The notes under the pieces were generated by a model, which had not been told where the DNA came from, made no database searches, and saw nothing but the letters and a program-made list of their open reading frames with translations. The position numbers and the translations under genes are program-made. Shown here piece by piece: positions 26,135 through 34,953 of a stretch of 64,000 nt of DNA; within the stretch, counting starts at the first letter, position 1, and every line of letters begins with the position of its first letter. Source of the stretch: Halostella limicola (GTDB lineage Archaea > Halobacteriota > Halobacteria > Halobacteriales > Natronoarchaeaceae); contig NZ_RCDI01000001.1 in the NCBI RefSeq assembly GCF_003675875.1, positions 1,116,001 through 1,180,000 on the forward strand. Direction: 5' to 3'.

Positions 26135-28780
26135 CTAGTTCCGTACGACGACGATCGCCGACTCCGTCTCGATCATCTCGCCCTCGCCGGAGTAGGTGCG
26201 CTCGCGTTCGACCTCGAACAGGTCCTCGCCGAGTTCCTCGCCCGCGACGTGCAGGGTGCCGCCCTCGATCTCGAAGTCGCCGCTCTCGATGGCGGCGTCG
26301 ATGTCGCCGACCTTCTCGCCGTACTGCGGGCCGACCGTCGAGTAGTCGAGGTCGACGCTCGTGATCTCGGTGGTGGTCTCGGGGTCCTCGTCGTACGCCT
26401 CCAGCGCGTCGACGTGCATCACCTCGGCGATGGCGTCGGCCATGCCGGCGACGTCGCCGTACACCTCGACCGCGTCGAGTTCGGCGTTGAGCGCGAGCTG
26501 GTGCTCGGTCTTGTACTTGCGGAGCGCCGAAACGACCTCCATCGCCGTCTCGCCGGCCGCGAGGTCGGCCTCGTAGCCGCGCGGCTCGGGCCAGTCAGTC
26601 GTGTGGACGCTGTCGTCGCCGTGCATCGACCGCCACAGCTCCTCGGTGACGTGGGGCAGAAGCGGCGCGAACAGCTTGCAGAACGTCCGGTGGGCCGTCC
26701 GCAGCGCGAACGCCGTCGAGTCGGTGTCGCGGTTCTTCGCGATCTCCAGGTAGTCGTCGCAGAACGTGTTCCAGAAGAACGTCCGGAGGTTGTCCCGGGC
26801 CTTGGCGTACTCGTGCTCGCGGAACTGCTCGGTCGTCTCCGCGACGACGGCGTCGAGTTCGGCCAGCAGCCACTCGTCGATCGGGTCGAGTTCGTCCGGC
26901 TCCTCGACCTCGGCGGGCGTCAGCTGGTCGACGAGCTTCGAGGCGTTCCAGAGCTTGCGAAGCAGCTTCTCGCCGGCGACGATGTCCTTCTCCAGGTACG
27001 GGAAGTCGTCGCCGACAGCCGACGAGGCGGCCCAGTAGCGGATGGCGTCGACGGGGTACTCGCCGACGACGTCGTCAGGGTCGACGACGTTGCCCTTCGA
27101 GGAGGACATCTTCTCGCGGTTCTCGTCGAGCACGTGGCCGTTGATGAGGACGCCGTCGAACGGTACCTCGCCGGTGTGCTCGTAGCACTTGACGACGGTG
27201 TGGAACAGCCAGAAGCTGATGATGTCGTGGCCCTGCGGGCGCAGGTCGAACGGGTAGAGTTCGGGGTTGTCGAGATCGCCCTCGGCGAGTTCGCCGTCGC
27301 CGAGGTTCTCGGGCTCCCAGCCGGCGTTGATGAGCGGCGTCAGCGACGAGGTCGCCCACGTGTCGAGGACGTCGTCCTCCGGTTCGAACTCGTCGTGCCC
27401 GCACTCGGGGCAGGCGTCGGCCGGCGGGTCGTCGGCGAGCGGGTCGACCGGGAGGTCCTCCCGGTCGGCCATGACCTCCTGACCGCAGTCCGCGCAGTAC
27501 CACACCGGGAACGGGATGCCGGAGTCGCGTTGGCGGGAGATGAGCCAGTCCCACTCCAGCCCCTCGATCCAGTGTTCGTACCGCGTGAACATCTTCTCGG
27601 GGAACCAGTCCATCTGCTGCCCGGCTTCGAGGTACTCCTCTTTGTGGTCGAGCACCTCGATGTACCACTGCTCGGAGACGCGGAACTCAACGTCGGTCTC
27701 GCAGCGCTCGTGGACCTGGACGGCGTGGGTGTGTTCCTCGCGGTCGACGAGGTGGCCCGCCTCGTCCAAGTCCTCGGCGATGGCCTCGCGGGCCTCCTTC
27801 GTGCTCATGCCCTCGTAGTCGCCGGCGAGGTCGGTCATCGTCGCGGACTCGTCGATGGCGACCCGCAGCGGCAGGTCGTGGGCCTGGTACCACTCGATGT
27901 CGTTCTGGTCGCCGAAGGTACAGCACATGACGACGCCGGTCCCCGTCTCCAGGTCGACGCGGTCGTCCTCGATGATCGGGACGGTGTGGCCGAACAGCGG
28001 CACCTCGGCCTCCTTCCCGATCAGCTCCTCGTTCTCGTCGTCCTCGGGGTGGACGAAGACGGCGACGCAGGCCGGGAGCAGTTCGGGACGCGTGGTGCCG
28101 ATGACGAAGGAGTCCCGACCGCTCTCTGTCGGTTCAGTCAGGTCGAACCGCACGTCGTTGAAGTGGGTGTGGCGCTCGGCGTCCTCCTGTTCGACCTGCG
28201 AGATTGCCGTCTCGCACTCGGGACACCAGATCGCGGGCGCCTTCTTGCGGTACTCGCGGCCCTGCTCGTACAGATCGAGGAACGAAAGCTGGGAGATCCG
28301 CTGGACCTCGGGACTGATGGTCTTGTAGGTCCGGTCCCAGTCGATCGACATCCCCAGCCCCTGCATCTTTTCCGTGAACTCGGCCTCGTACTCGCGACAG
28401 ACCTCGCGGCACTTCTCCTGGAACTCCCGCCGGGAGAAGTCCTGGTGGCGGATACCGAGTTCCTGCTCGGTGAGGCGCTCGGACGCGATGCCGTTGTCGT
28501 CGTAGCCGAACGGGAACAGCACCTCCTCGTCGGCCATCCGGTGGAAGCGGGCGGCGAAGTCCTGCAGCGTGTGGGCGTACATGTGGCCCATGTGGAGGCT
28601 CCCGGAGACGGTCGGCGGGGGCGTGTCGATGCTGTACACCGTGTTCGGGTCAACACCGGGGTCGCCTTCGTACGCGTACGTCTTGTTCTCCACCCAGTGC
28701 TGCTGCCACTTTTCCTCGACCGTCTCGGCGTCGTACTCGCCGTCGGGGCCGTCGTCTCGTTGTTCCGTTTCTGCGCTCAT
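26135..28780 (-). CDS. valS: Valyl-tRNA synthetase
   Basis: ValRS charges tRNA-Val in the cytoplasm. The 881-residue class I enzyme has the HIGH-type motif LHMGHMYAHT near residue 62, an editing CP1 domain in the middle with zinc-ligand pairs (CPEC, CADC, CPECGHDEF), and the KMSKS motif KMSSSKGN near residue 560. An anticodon-binding domain follows. The short C-terminus is usual for archaeal ValRS. Upstream, the 268-bp gap to the oxidase gene holds its promoter. Confidence 0.97.
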   Translation of the reverse strand: MSAETEQRDDGPDGEYDAETVEEKWQQHWVENKTYAYEGDPGVDPNTVYSIDTPPPTVSGSLHMGHMYAHTLQDFAARFHRMADEEVLFPFGYDDNGIASERLTEQELGIRHQDFSRREFQEKCREVCREYEAEFTEKMQGLGMSIDWDRTYKTISPEVQRISQLSFLDLYEQGREYRKKAPAIWCPECETAISQVEQEDAERHTHFNDVRFDLTEPTESGRDSFVIGTTRPELLPACVAVFVHPEDDENEELIGKEAEVPLFGHTVPIIEDDRVDLETGTGVVMCCTFGDQNDIEWYQAHDLPLRVAIDESATMTDLAGDYEGMSTKEAREAIAEDLDEAGHLVDREEHTHAVQVHERCETDVEFRVSEQWYIEVLDHKEEYLEAGQQMDWFPEKMFTRYEHWIEGLEWDWLISRQRDSGIPFPVWYCADCGQEVMADREDLPVDPLADDPPADACPECGHDEFEPEDDVLDTWATSSLTPLINAGWEPENLGDGELAEGDLDNPELYPFDLRPQGHDIISFWLFHTVVKCYEHTGEVPFDGVLINGHVLDENREKMSSSKGNVVDPDDVVGEYPVDAIRYWAASSAVGDDFPYLEKDIVAGEKLLRKLWNASKLVDQLTPAEVEEPDELDPIDEWLLAELDAVVAETTEQFREHEYAKARDNLRTFFWNTFCDDYLEIAKNRDTDSTAFALRTAHRTFCKLFAPLLPHVTEELWRSMHGDDSVHTTDWPEPRGYEADLAAGETAMEVVSALRKYKTEHQLALNAELDAVEVYGDVAGMADAIAEVMHVDALEAYDEDPETTTEITSVDLDYSTVGPQYGEKVGDIDAAIESGDFEIEGGTLHVAGEELGEDLFEVERERTYSGEGEMIETESAIVVVRN

Positions 28781-29048
28781 GTTATCAGTTTGCGACGTTC
28801 TATTGTCTGGTTGGTTCGGGGCCGTTGCGACCGGACGAGAATGGGAGATGGTGGGGCTAGGGGGCCCCTACACGTACCGGTACGGCGACGGCGCGCTCGG
28901 GCCGCCCGTCCGGGTTCCTCCGGCGCATTATCGTATGAATCCCCTCGTTCGGATTTAACCTTTTTGTCCTGTCGACGCGGGCGGACCGGCGGGCGGCGGT
29001 CCGCCGTCGGCCCACCGTCAGAACCTCGACCGTCGGCCGGCCGCAAAG

Positions 29049-30983
29049 TCACTCGCCCTGCCCTTCGTCGGCCCCGCCGCGGTTGGCGGGGTCGTCCGCG
29101 TGGTCGTCGCCCGCGTCGTGATCGTCGTCCGCGTGGTCGTCACCAGCGTCGCTCGCGTCACCCCCCGACTGGTCGCTCTCGTCGTCCTCGTCCCAGTCCT
29201 CGACCATCGCTTCCGCCTGCCGCGTTTCCGCCTCCGGTTCCGGCGCCTCGCCGACCGCCGCTCCGCCCTGTTTCGCCAGTCGTCGCTCGAACCACCGCCA
29301 CTCGCGGGAGAACTGGTTCGTCTCCTTTAGGTCCCACACGTCGGCGTCGCGGACCGGGATGCCGATCCGGTACGACTGTATCATGTTGATCAGCCAGAGG
29401 ACGACGCTGACGCCGATGAGCAGGGCCCCTATCGAGGCGACGATCTGGTGTGGGTGGTAGATCTCGGGGTACTCCGCGTAGCGCCGCGGCATGCCGTCGT
29501 TGCCCATCACCAGCATCGGCAGGAACGTGAGGAGGACGCCGGGGATCATGGTGAGCGCCTGGGCCCTCGCGAGGCGGCGGTCGTACAGCCGGCCCGTCAG
29601 CAGGGGGAACCAGAAGTAACTCGCCGCGAACATCGAGAACGGGATGATCGCCATGATGATGAGGTGGAAGTGACCGACCACGTACAGCGTGTCGTGCACG
29701 CGCATGTCGTACGGTATCACGGCGGTGAAGACGCCGGTGACGCCGCCGATGGCGAAGATGCCCACCCCCGCCGCGCAGAACAGGAACGGCGCGGAGAGGC
29801 GGAGCCGCCCGTACCACATCGTGGCGATCCAGTTGAACGTCTTCACGGCGCTGGGCACGGCGATGGAGAGCGACGTGACCATGAACGCGGCGCGCAGCTG
29901 GGGGTGCATCCCCAGCACGAACATGTGGTGGGCCCAGACGCCGAACGACAGCACGCCGATGGCCAGCGTCGAGTAGACGACGAAGCGGAAGCCGAACAGG
30001 TGCCGCCCCACCAGCTTCGGCAGCACGTAGCTGATGAGGCTGAACGCCGGCAGGACGAGGATGTACACCTCGGGGTGGCCGAAGAACCAGAACAGGTGCT
30101 GCCACAGCTCCGGCCCGCCGCCCTCGACCGCGAAGAAGGACGTCCCGAAGTTGCGGTCGAGCAGCAGCATGACGAGCGCACTCCCGAGCACCGGGAAGGC
30201 GAACAGGACGATCGCGCTCGTGGTGAGCATCCCCCACGAGAAGATGTCGAGGTTCGCCCAGCCGACGTCCTCGTCGCGCTCGCAAAACACCGTGACGATG
30301 ACGTTGATCGCCGCGATGGTCGTCGCGATGCCGGAGAGGTGGAGGCCGAGCAGGGTCACGTCGATCTGGGGGTTCGCCATCTCCGCGGTCATGGGCGTGT
30401 ACATCGTCCACCCCATCTCGACCGGGCGCATGTCCAGCAGTATGGGGACGGAGACGCCGACGAACTCCAGGCCCTTCCCCAGCACCTCCGTGATGAGGCC
30501 GCCGCGGACGAGCGCGAGCGACGGGGGCAGCAGCCAGAACGCGATGGCGTTGATCCGGGGGAACGCCATGTCGTCGGCCCCGATGAGGATCGGGAGGAAG
30601 TAGTTCGCGATCCCGGTGAAGACCGGGGTGACGAAGAAGAGCAGCATCGTCAGGCCGTGGGTCGTGAACAGCGCGTTGTACGTCTCGACGTCCCAGACGG
30701 TCGTCGTCGGCGTCAGCAGCTCCGTCCGGATCATCATCCCGTCGACGCCGCCCCACAGCGCGGCGACGGTGCCGAGCAGGAGGTAGAGCACGCCGATGTC
30801 GCGGTGGTCGACCGTCGTCAGCCACCGGACGACGAAGTTGGCCGGTTTCTCCGTCCCGACGTCGAGGCCGGTGACGTACCCGCCGTCGCGTCGCGGTCGC
30901 TTCGGACGGCCGCGCCACAGCGCGACGGTTGCGAGCGCGAGCAGTGCTCCCCCCAGCAGGACGATCCCCGGTATGCGGCCCAT
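29049..30983 (-). CDS. Heme-copper oxidase (cytochrome c oxidase) subunit I
   Basis: Subunit I holds the heme a and heme a3-CuB centres of the terminal oxidase. The 644 residues include TTHGLTMLLFF (heme ligand), GADDMAFPRIN (D-channel Asp), FGHPEVYILV (CuB His, channel Glu and the Tyr of the His-Tyr crosslink), WAHHMFVLG (CuB His pair), VKTFNWIATMW (K-channel Lys) and VVGHFHLIIM (heme ligands), so it is a complete A-type subunit. An extra N-terminal helix precedes the core. The C-terminal tail is acidic and His-rich (AGDDHADDDHDAGDDHADD). Subunit II is not adjacent; a small membrane gene lies upstream. Confidence 0.95.
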   Translation of the reverse strand: MGRIPGIVLLGGALLALATVALWRGRPKRPRRDGGYVTGLDVGTEKPANFVVRWLTTVDHRDIGVLYLLLGTVAALWGGVDGMMIRTELLTPTTTVWDVETYNALFTTHGLTMLLFFVTPVFTGIANYFLPILIGADDMAFPRINAIAFWLLPPSLALVRGGLITEVLGKGLEFVGVSVPILLDMRPVEMGWTMYTPMTAEMANPQIDVTLLGLHLSGIATTIAAINVIVTVFCERDEDVGWANLDIFSWGMLTTSAIVLFAFPVLGSALVMLLLDRNFGTSFFAVEGGGPELWQHLFWFFGHPEVYILVLPAFSLISYVLPKLVGRHLFGFRFVVYSTLAIGVLSFGVWAHHMFVLGMHPQLRAAFMVTSLSIAVPSAVKTFNWIATMWYGRLRLSAPFLFCAAGVGIFAIGGVTGVFTAVIPYDMRVHDTLYVVGHFHLIIMAIIPFSMFAASYFWFPLLTGRLYDRRLARAQALTMIPGVLLTFLPMLVMGNDGMPRRYAEYPEIYHPHQIVASIGALLIGVSVVLWLINMIQSYRIGIPVRDADVWDLKETNQFSREWRWFERRLAKQGGAAVGEAPEPEAETRQAEAMVEDWDEDDESDQSGGDASDAGDDHADDDHDAGDDHADDPANRGGADEGQGE

Positions 30984-31121
30984 TGACTACCACCCCCAAA
31001 TGACGTCCGTCCCATCCACGCGCATCCGGAAATACGGGCGGGGCACCCGTCGGCTGGCGGATCATCTCGCGGCGTCGGACGGTTCAGTCGGGAGCGGCGG
31101 CCGCCCCGCGGACTCAGGCCG

Positions 31122-31574
31122 CTACCACGCCGCGGGTTCGCCCCGCGCGGTCGGCGTCTCCCCCGTGAGGTAGCCGTAGACCGCCCCCAGCGTGAACCCG
31201 TACGCCCAGTGGGCGAGCAGCGTGAAGACGAGATACACGACGAGGATCGGCCCGTCGAGGCCGCCGCTGCCGGTGATCACGAACACCACCCACAGCGCGG
31301 TGGCGAACACGGCCCCCTGCGCGGCCGGGTCCGGGCCGCGCGGCAGGTACGGCCGGAGCGCGAGGAAGGCGAGGGGCCACACGACCACGCCGGCGAACGA
31401 GTAGATGACGAACCCGAGGAACCGCTGGCCGGGGAGGCCGACGAAGCGCGCGACGGCGTCGAAGAGGTGCATCGCGTAGCGCATCTGGACCTCCAGCATG
31501 ATCAGCGTCCCCGAGATGACGCCGGTCGCTACCACCCCGGCCGCGATGACGCTCACTACCCGTTGCGTGTCCAT
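31122..31574 (-). CDS. Four-helix membrane protein (DUF6789-like)
   Basis: The 150-residue protein starts MDTQRVVSVIAAGVVATGVI and has about four membrane helices, including FLGFVIYSFAGVVVWPLAFL and LVVYLVFTLLAHWAYGFTLG. The DUF6789 label is from recall of small membrane proteins near haloarchaeal oxidase genes and is tentative. It lies upstream of, and on the same strand as, the oxidase subunit I gene, separated by 138 bp, so it may be an accessory protein. Confidence 0.75.
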   Translation of the reverse strand: MDTQRVVSVIAAGVVATGVISGTLIMLEVQMRYAMHLFDAVARFVGLPGQRFLGFVIYSFAGVVVWPLAFLALRPYLPRGPDPAAQGAVFATALWVVFVITGSGGLDGPILVVYLVFTLLAHWAYGFTLGAVYGYLTGETPTARGEPAAW

Positions 31575-31622
31575 GCGACCCGGTTCCACGCGAGGCGAGT
31601 TAAGGCTACGCGCCCGCGCCGG

Positions 31623-32264
31623 TCACTCGCCGTCCCAGTGAAGCACGGCGAGCGAGTCGTTCGGGTACCGGACCGCGGCGTCGAGGTAGTCGGCGAGGCG
31701 GTCGACGTGTTCGTTCTCCGTCGCGGGTCCGCCGTCGACCCGGAGCGTGATCCTGTCGCGATCGACGAGGTCCGTCTCGCGCTCCATGACGAGCGAGAAC
31801 AGCTCCCCCGGGCTGACGGGCGTCCCGTCAGCGATGCGCTCCTCGATCCCGGACAACGACGAGTTCACGTCGGTCTCGACCTCGAAGGTCACGTCGACCT
31901 CGACGTTCGACGAGAGCTGCTCGACCGCGTATGCCGTCTCGGCCCCCCGAACCGCGGGTTCGAGGACGCGCTCGAAGTCGACGCCCTGCTCTTTCAGGCC
32001 GATGTAGGCGAACGACACCATCGCGGCGAGACCGTCGAGGAACGCCTCGTCCTCCGCGACGGCGTCGAACACCTGCCGCCGGTCCCGTCCGTCGAGGTAG
32101 TGGACCAGCAGGTCGAAATCAAGGATCCCGTTCTCGATCCGGCGCCGGATCCGGGCCGCGGCGTTTCGCTTCGACTGTTCGTGTTCCATCTCGACTTCGC
32201 CCAGCAGGAACTCGCGGTCCGCCTCGGTCAGCAGCCCGCGCTCCCGGTCGGTGTCCGTGTTCAT
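31623..32264 (-). CDS. Haloarchaeal hypothetical protein, 213 aa
   Basis: The protein has an N-terminal helical region (LLTEADREFLLGEVEMEHEQ, then NAAARIRRRIENGILDFDLL and HYLDGRDRRQVFDAV) of a kind seen in many haloarchaeal hypothetical proteins. A second acidic alpha/beta half follows (VEVDVTFEVETDVNSSLSGI). No known domain or active site is recognised. The start codon is immediately preceded by the inverted repeat at 32263-32281, which may be an operator. Confidence 0.78.
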   Translation of the reverse strand: MNTDTDRERGLLTEADREFLLGEVEMEHEQSKRNAAARIRRRIENGILDFDLLVHYLDGRDRRQVFDAVAEDEAFLDGLAAMVSFAYIGLKEQGVDFERVLEPAVRGAETAYAVEQLSSNVEVDVTFEVETDVNSSLSGIEERIADGTPVSPGELFSLVMERETDLVDRDRITLRVDGGPATENEHVDRLADYLDAAVRYPNDSLAVLHWDGE

Positions 32265-32281
32265 AATCGGGATTCGATTAT
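32263..32281. promoter_or_regulatory. Inverted repeat touching the start of the 213-aa gene
   Basis: ATAATC-gggattc-GATTAT forms six-base arms. On the minus strand the repeat runs into the ATG of the gene that starts at 32264. Such a position would block transcription of a leaderless message if bound by a repressor. Its significance is inferred. Confidence 0.4.
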
Positions 32282-32434
32282 ACGATACTCCATTACCGGC
32301 GAACCTATATCAATCCCGGGTCCGCACCACCCCACCATGACGACTCGGGCCTCCCCCACCGCTGCGGGATCGCCGCTCGCTTCGGCGACGGCAGCGAACG
32401 GCCGCAGATGCACCGGCGCTCGCCGCGAGGTGCG

Positions 32435-33976
32435 ATGAGCGTGCCGGACGGACTCGCGGACCGCTACGCGCGGTTTCTCGCGGCCCGGTACCGCCTCGTC
32501 GCCGTCGCCGTCCTCGTGCTCACCTGCGCGGTCGCGGCCGGCGCGGTCGTGGGCGAGTCGGAAGACGGCGGCATCGGCCAGTTCGAGACCGAATCCGCGG
32601 AGCAGGCGGCGCTCGACGAGATCGAGCGGGACTACCCCGCCGACGACGCCGTCGTGGCGCAGGTGGTCGTCCGCGACGGGAACGTCCTCTCCCGGGAGTC
32701 GCTGCTGGAGAGCCTGCGCCTGCAGCGATCGATGCGCGCGAACGACTCGGTGAACGCGACGCTTCGCGACGACCGGGCGCCGGTCGCGGTCGTCGTCGTT
32801 GCCCTCCTGCTGGCGTCCGCCGGGGCCTACGGCGCGACCGGCATCGAAACGGAGTTCAACCGCGCGGACTTCCTGCCGGAGGACGCCCCCGACTGGGCCA
32901 AGTCCCTGCCCGGCCCGCTGGCGGCGGGCGACTTCGCGGTCCGGGAGAACGCCGCGTTCCTCGGCGACAACTTCCGCCAGCGCGGCGGGAACGGGGAGGC
33001 GCAGGTGCTGCTCAGGGGGAACGTGACCGACCCGGCGACGCTCCGGGCGCTCGACGCGGCGACGCGGGACCCCGACCGCGGCGGGACCGTCGTCGTCCGG
33101 GGCGACGGGACCGCCGCGATCGACGGGCCGCACACGCTCGTCCGCGAGGTGGCGGCGGAGAACGAGACGGTCGCGGCCGCCGTCGACGCCCGGGACGCGG
33201 ACGGCGACGGGCTACCCGACGAGGACGTCGCCGCCGTCTACGACCTGACGTACGACGCCGCGCCCGACCGCGCTGCCGCGGTCCTCGCTCGCACCGGCGA
33301 CGGGGAGTACGCCTCGGCGCGGCTCACGGTCGGCGTGCGCGCCGACGCCTCGGCCCAGACCGTCGCCGGGGACGTGCGCGCGGTGGCCGACCGGGTCGAG
33401 GCCGACGCGCCGGTGACTGCCGTGGCGACCGGCGGGCCGGTGATCACCGCCGTCCTGCAGGACGCGCTCCTCGAGACGCTCGTGCAGGCGTTCGCGGTGA
33501 CGCTCGTCGTCATCGGGGTCCTCCTGACGGCCCTGTATGCCCGGCGACACGGCGCTCCCGAACTGGGGGTCGTCACCCTCGCGCCGGTCGTGGTCGCGCT
33601 CGCGTGGCTCCTCGGGACGATGTCCGTCGTCGGGATCCCGTTCAACAGCGAGACGGCCGTCATCACCAGCCTCGCCATCGGGCTCGGGGTCGACTACAGC
33701 ATCCACCTCGGCGAGCGGTTCGTCGACGAGCGAGAGCGGTCGGACGACCTCCGGACGGCGCTGACGGCCGCGACGACGGGGACGGGAGGCGCGCTGCTCG
33801 GGAGCGCGGCCACGACCGCCGCCGGGTTCGGCGTGCTGACGCTCGCGCTCGCGCCGCCGCTCCGGCGCTTCGGCACCGTGACGGGGATCTCCATCGTCTA
33901 CGCCTTCGTCGCCTGCGTCACCGTACTGCCGTGCCTGTTCGTCCTCCGCGAGCGGGTCAGCGAACGCCTCGCCTGA
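32435..33976 (+). CDS. RND/MMPL-type permease with an apparent internal deletion
   Basis: Full RND permeases of this haloarchaeal type have two halves, each a membrane helix, an extracytoplasmic loop domain and five more helices. Here 513 residues start with helix 1 and the first part of loop 1 (to about NDSVNATLRDD, residue 110). They then jump to helix 7 (VAVVVVALLLASAGAYGATG) and the complete second half, including ITSLAIGLGVDYSIHLGERF. The missing part equals the rest of loop 1 plus helices 2-6. The frame is intact, so a seven-helix protein may be made, but transport is doubtful. ATG 32435 (MSVPDGLADRYARFLAAR) is preferred; one lies nine codons upstream. Confidence 0.85.
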   Translation: MSVPDGLADRYARFLAARYRLVAVAVLVLTCAVAAGAVVGESEDGGIGQFETESAEQAALDEIERDYPADDAVVAQVVVRDGNVLSRESLLESLRLQRSMRANDSVNATLRDDRAPVAVVVVALLLASAGAYGATGIETEFNRADFLPEDAPDWAKSLPGPLAAGDFAVRENAAFLGDNFRQRGGNGEAQVLLRGNVTDPATLRALDAATRDPDRGGTVVVRGDGTAAIDGPHTLVREVAAENETVAAAVDARDADGDGLPDEDVAAVYDLTYDAAPDRAAAVLARTGDGEYASARLTVGVRADASAQTVAGDVRAVADRVEADAPVTAVATGGPVITAVLQDALLETLVQAFAVTLVVIGVLLTALYARRHGAPELGVVTLAPVVVALAWLLGTMSVVGIPFNSETAVITSLAIGLGVDYSIHLGERFVDERERSDDLRTALTAATTGTGGALLGSAATTAAGFGVLTLALAPPLRRFGTVTGISIVYAFVACVTVLPCLFVLRERVSERLA

Positions 33977-34009
33977 CGGGTTCGCTCGACCCCGGCGCGG
34001 GCGGTCCGG

Positions 34010-34912
34010 TCACTGCGGGTCGTCGGACTCGTCGGAGTGCGCCCGCACCCACAGCTCGCCGATGCGCGAGAGCCGCGTCCGGTAGGACTTCCCGTGGGAC
34101 TCCTGCTCGATGTACCCCTTTCCGCCCGGCCCCAGCCGGTCGACGTTGTAGATGACCTTCGACCGGAAGCTGTCGGTGTACTCCTCGTTGAGCTCCGCGG
34201 CCAGCGACTCCGCCAGCTCCGAGACGGACTCGAACTCGCCGCGCTCGCCGAGCTTGTAGAGGATGAGCTCCTCGAACGGCTTGACGTTCGAGAACGAGGC
34301 AACGGGGAGCTCGACGATGTGGTCGCCCCCGATCTCCTTCGCACCGATGGTCGTCCCGCGCTCGTCGAACTCCGCGAGCAGGTCGCGGGCGCTGTCGAGG
34401 CGGTCGTCCACGCGCTCGTCGTCCACCCCGTCCTCGCGGAGGTCCTCGAGCAGGTCCATCTGCGCCCGGAGCTCCTCGGCGAGTTCGGTCTCCAGGTACT
34501 TCTCCGGCGCCGTGTAGTAGGTGTGGATCTGGTCGCGGTCGCCCTCGCGCTCGACCATGATCGAGTGGGCGGCCGTCGCGAACGCGAAGCTCACCGTGCG
34601 GGGCATCGCGCTGATGTTGACCCACACCTCGTTGCCGCCGTCGAGCTCCGCGTTGATCAGGTCGTACGCCTGCTTGAACGCGCTGTCGTAGTCGTACACG
34701 TCCGCGACGACGACGCGCTCCGTGCTCGCGCCCAGCAGGTTCCGGAAGTCCTTCTCCAGCTTCTCCGAGAGGTTCTGGGAGTACTCCACGTTCGCCTGGC
34801 TCCCGATGGCCCCCTCCAGCAGGATGACGCGGTCGACGTCCAACTGGTCGCGCACGAGCGGCGCGATCAGCCGGTCGTAGTCGAACCCGACCGGGACGAT
34901 GTGCGTCTGCAT
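34010..34912 (-). CDS. CARF-like/HTH transcriptional regulator, DUF6293 (HFX_2341) family
   Basis: The 300-residue protein has an N-terminal Rossmann-like domain (about 1-140) that begins MQTHIVPVGFDYDRLIAPLV. It carries VNISAMPRTVSFAFATAAH near residue 95, the position of the ligand-binding loop in CARF domains. A coiled helix links it to a C-terminal winged helix (about 205-295, FEELILYKLGERGEFESVSE). CARF proteins often sense cyclic oligonucleotides; whether this one does is inference. ATG 34912 is decided by the TATA box 23-31 bases upstream. The 28-bp repeat array lies directly beyond that promoter. No cas gene is seen in the window. Confidence 0.88.
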   Translation of the reverse strand: MQTHIVPVGFDYDRLIAPLVRDQLDVDRVILLEGAIGSQANVEYSQNLSEKLEKDFRNLLGASTERVVVADVYDYDSAFKQAYDLINAELDGGNEVWVNISAMPRTVSFAFATAAHSIMVEREGDRDQIHTYYTAPEKYLETELAEELRAQMDLLEDLREDGVDDERVDDRLDSARDLLAEFDERGTTIGAKEIGGDHIVELPVASFSNVKPFEELILYKLGERGEFESVSELAESLAAELNEEYTDSFRSKVIYNVDRLGPGGKGYIEQESHGKSYRTRLSRIGELWVRAHSDESDDPQ

Positions 34913-34934
34913 ACGTGGGACGTGGGGTTGGCGC

Positions 34935-34943
34935 TTATATAAA
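34935..34943 (-). promoter_or_regulatory. TATA box of the DUF6293 gene
   Basis: TTATATAAA (TTTATATAA on the coding strand) lies 23-31 bases upstream of ATG 34912. The repeat array begins 11 bases further upstream, next to the position where TFB contacts the promoter. Confidence 0.65.
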
Positions 34944-34953
34944 GCACCAGCAT

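Noticed and set aside
28781-29048. Possible small gene or RNA leader upstream of valS
   Set aside because: A short plus-strand frame (MVGLGGPYTYRYGDGALGPP) and palindromes such as GTACCGGTAC are present, but nothing resembles a known protein or leader; T-box leaders are not known in archaea.
26066-29389. 1107-codon plus-strand reading frame
   Set aside because: It is the antisense shadow of valS and runs on into the 5' end of the oxidase interval. Its composition is that of high-GC complement, with no recognisable domain.
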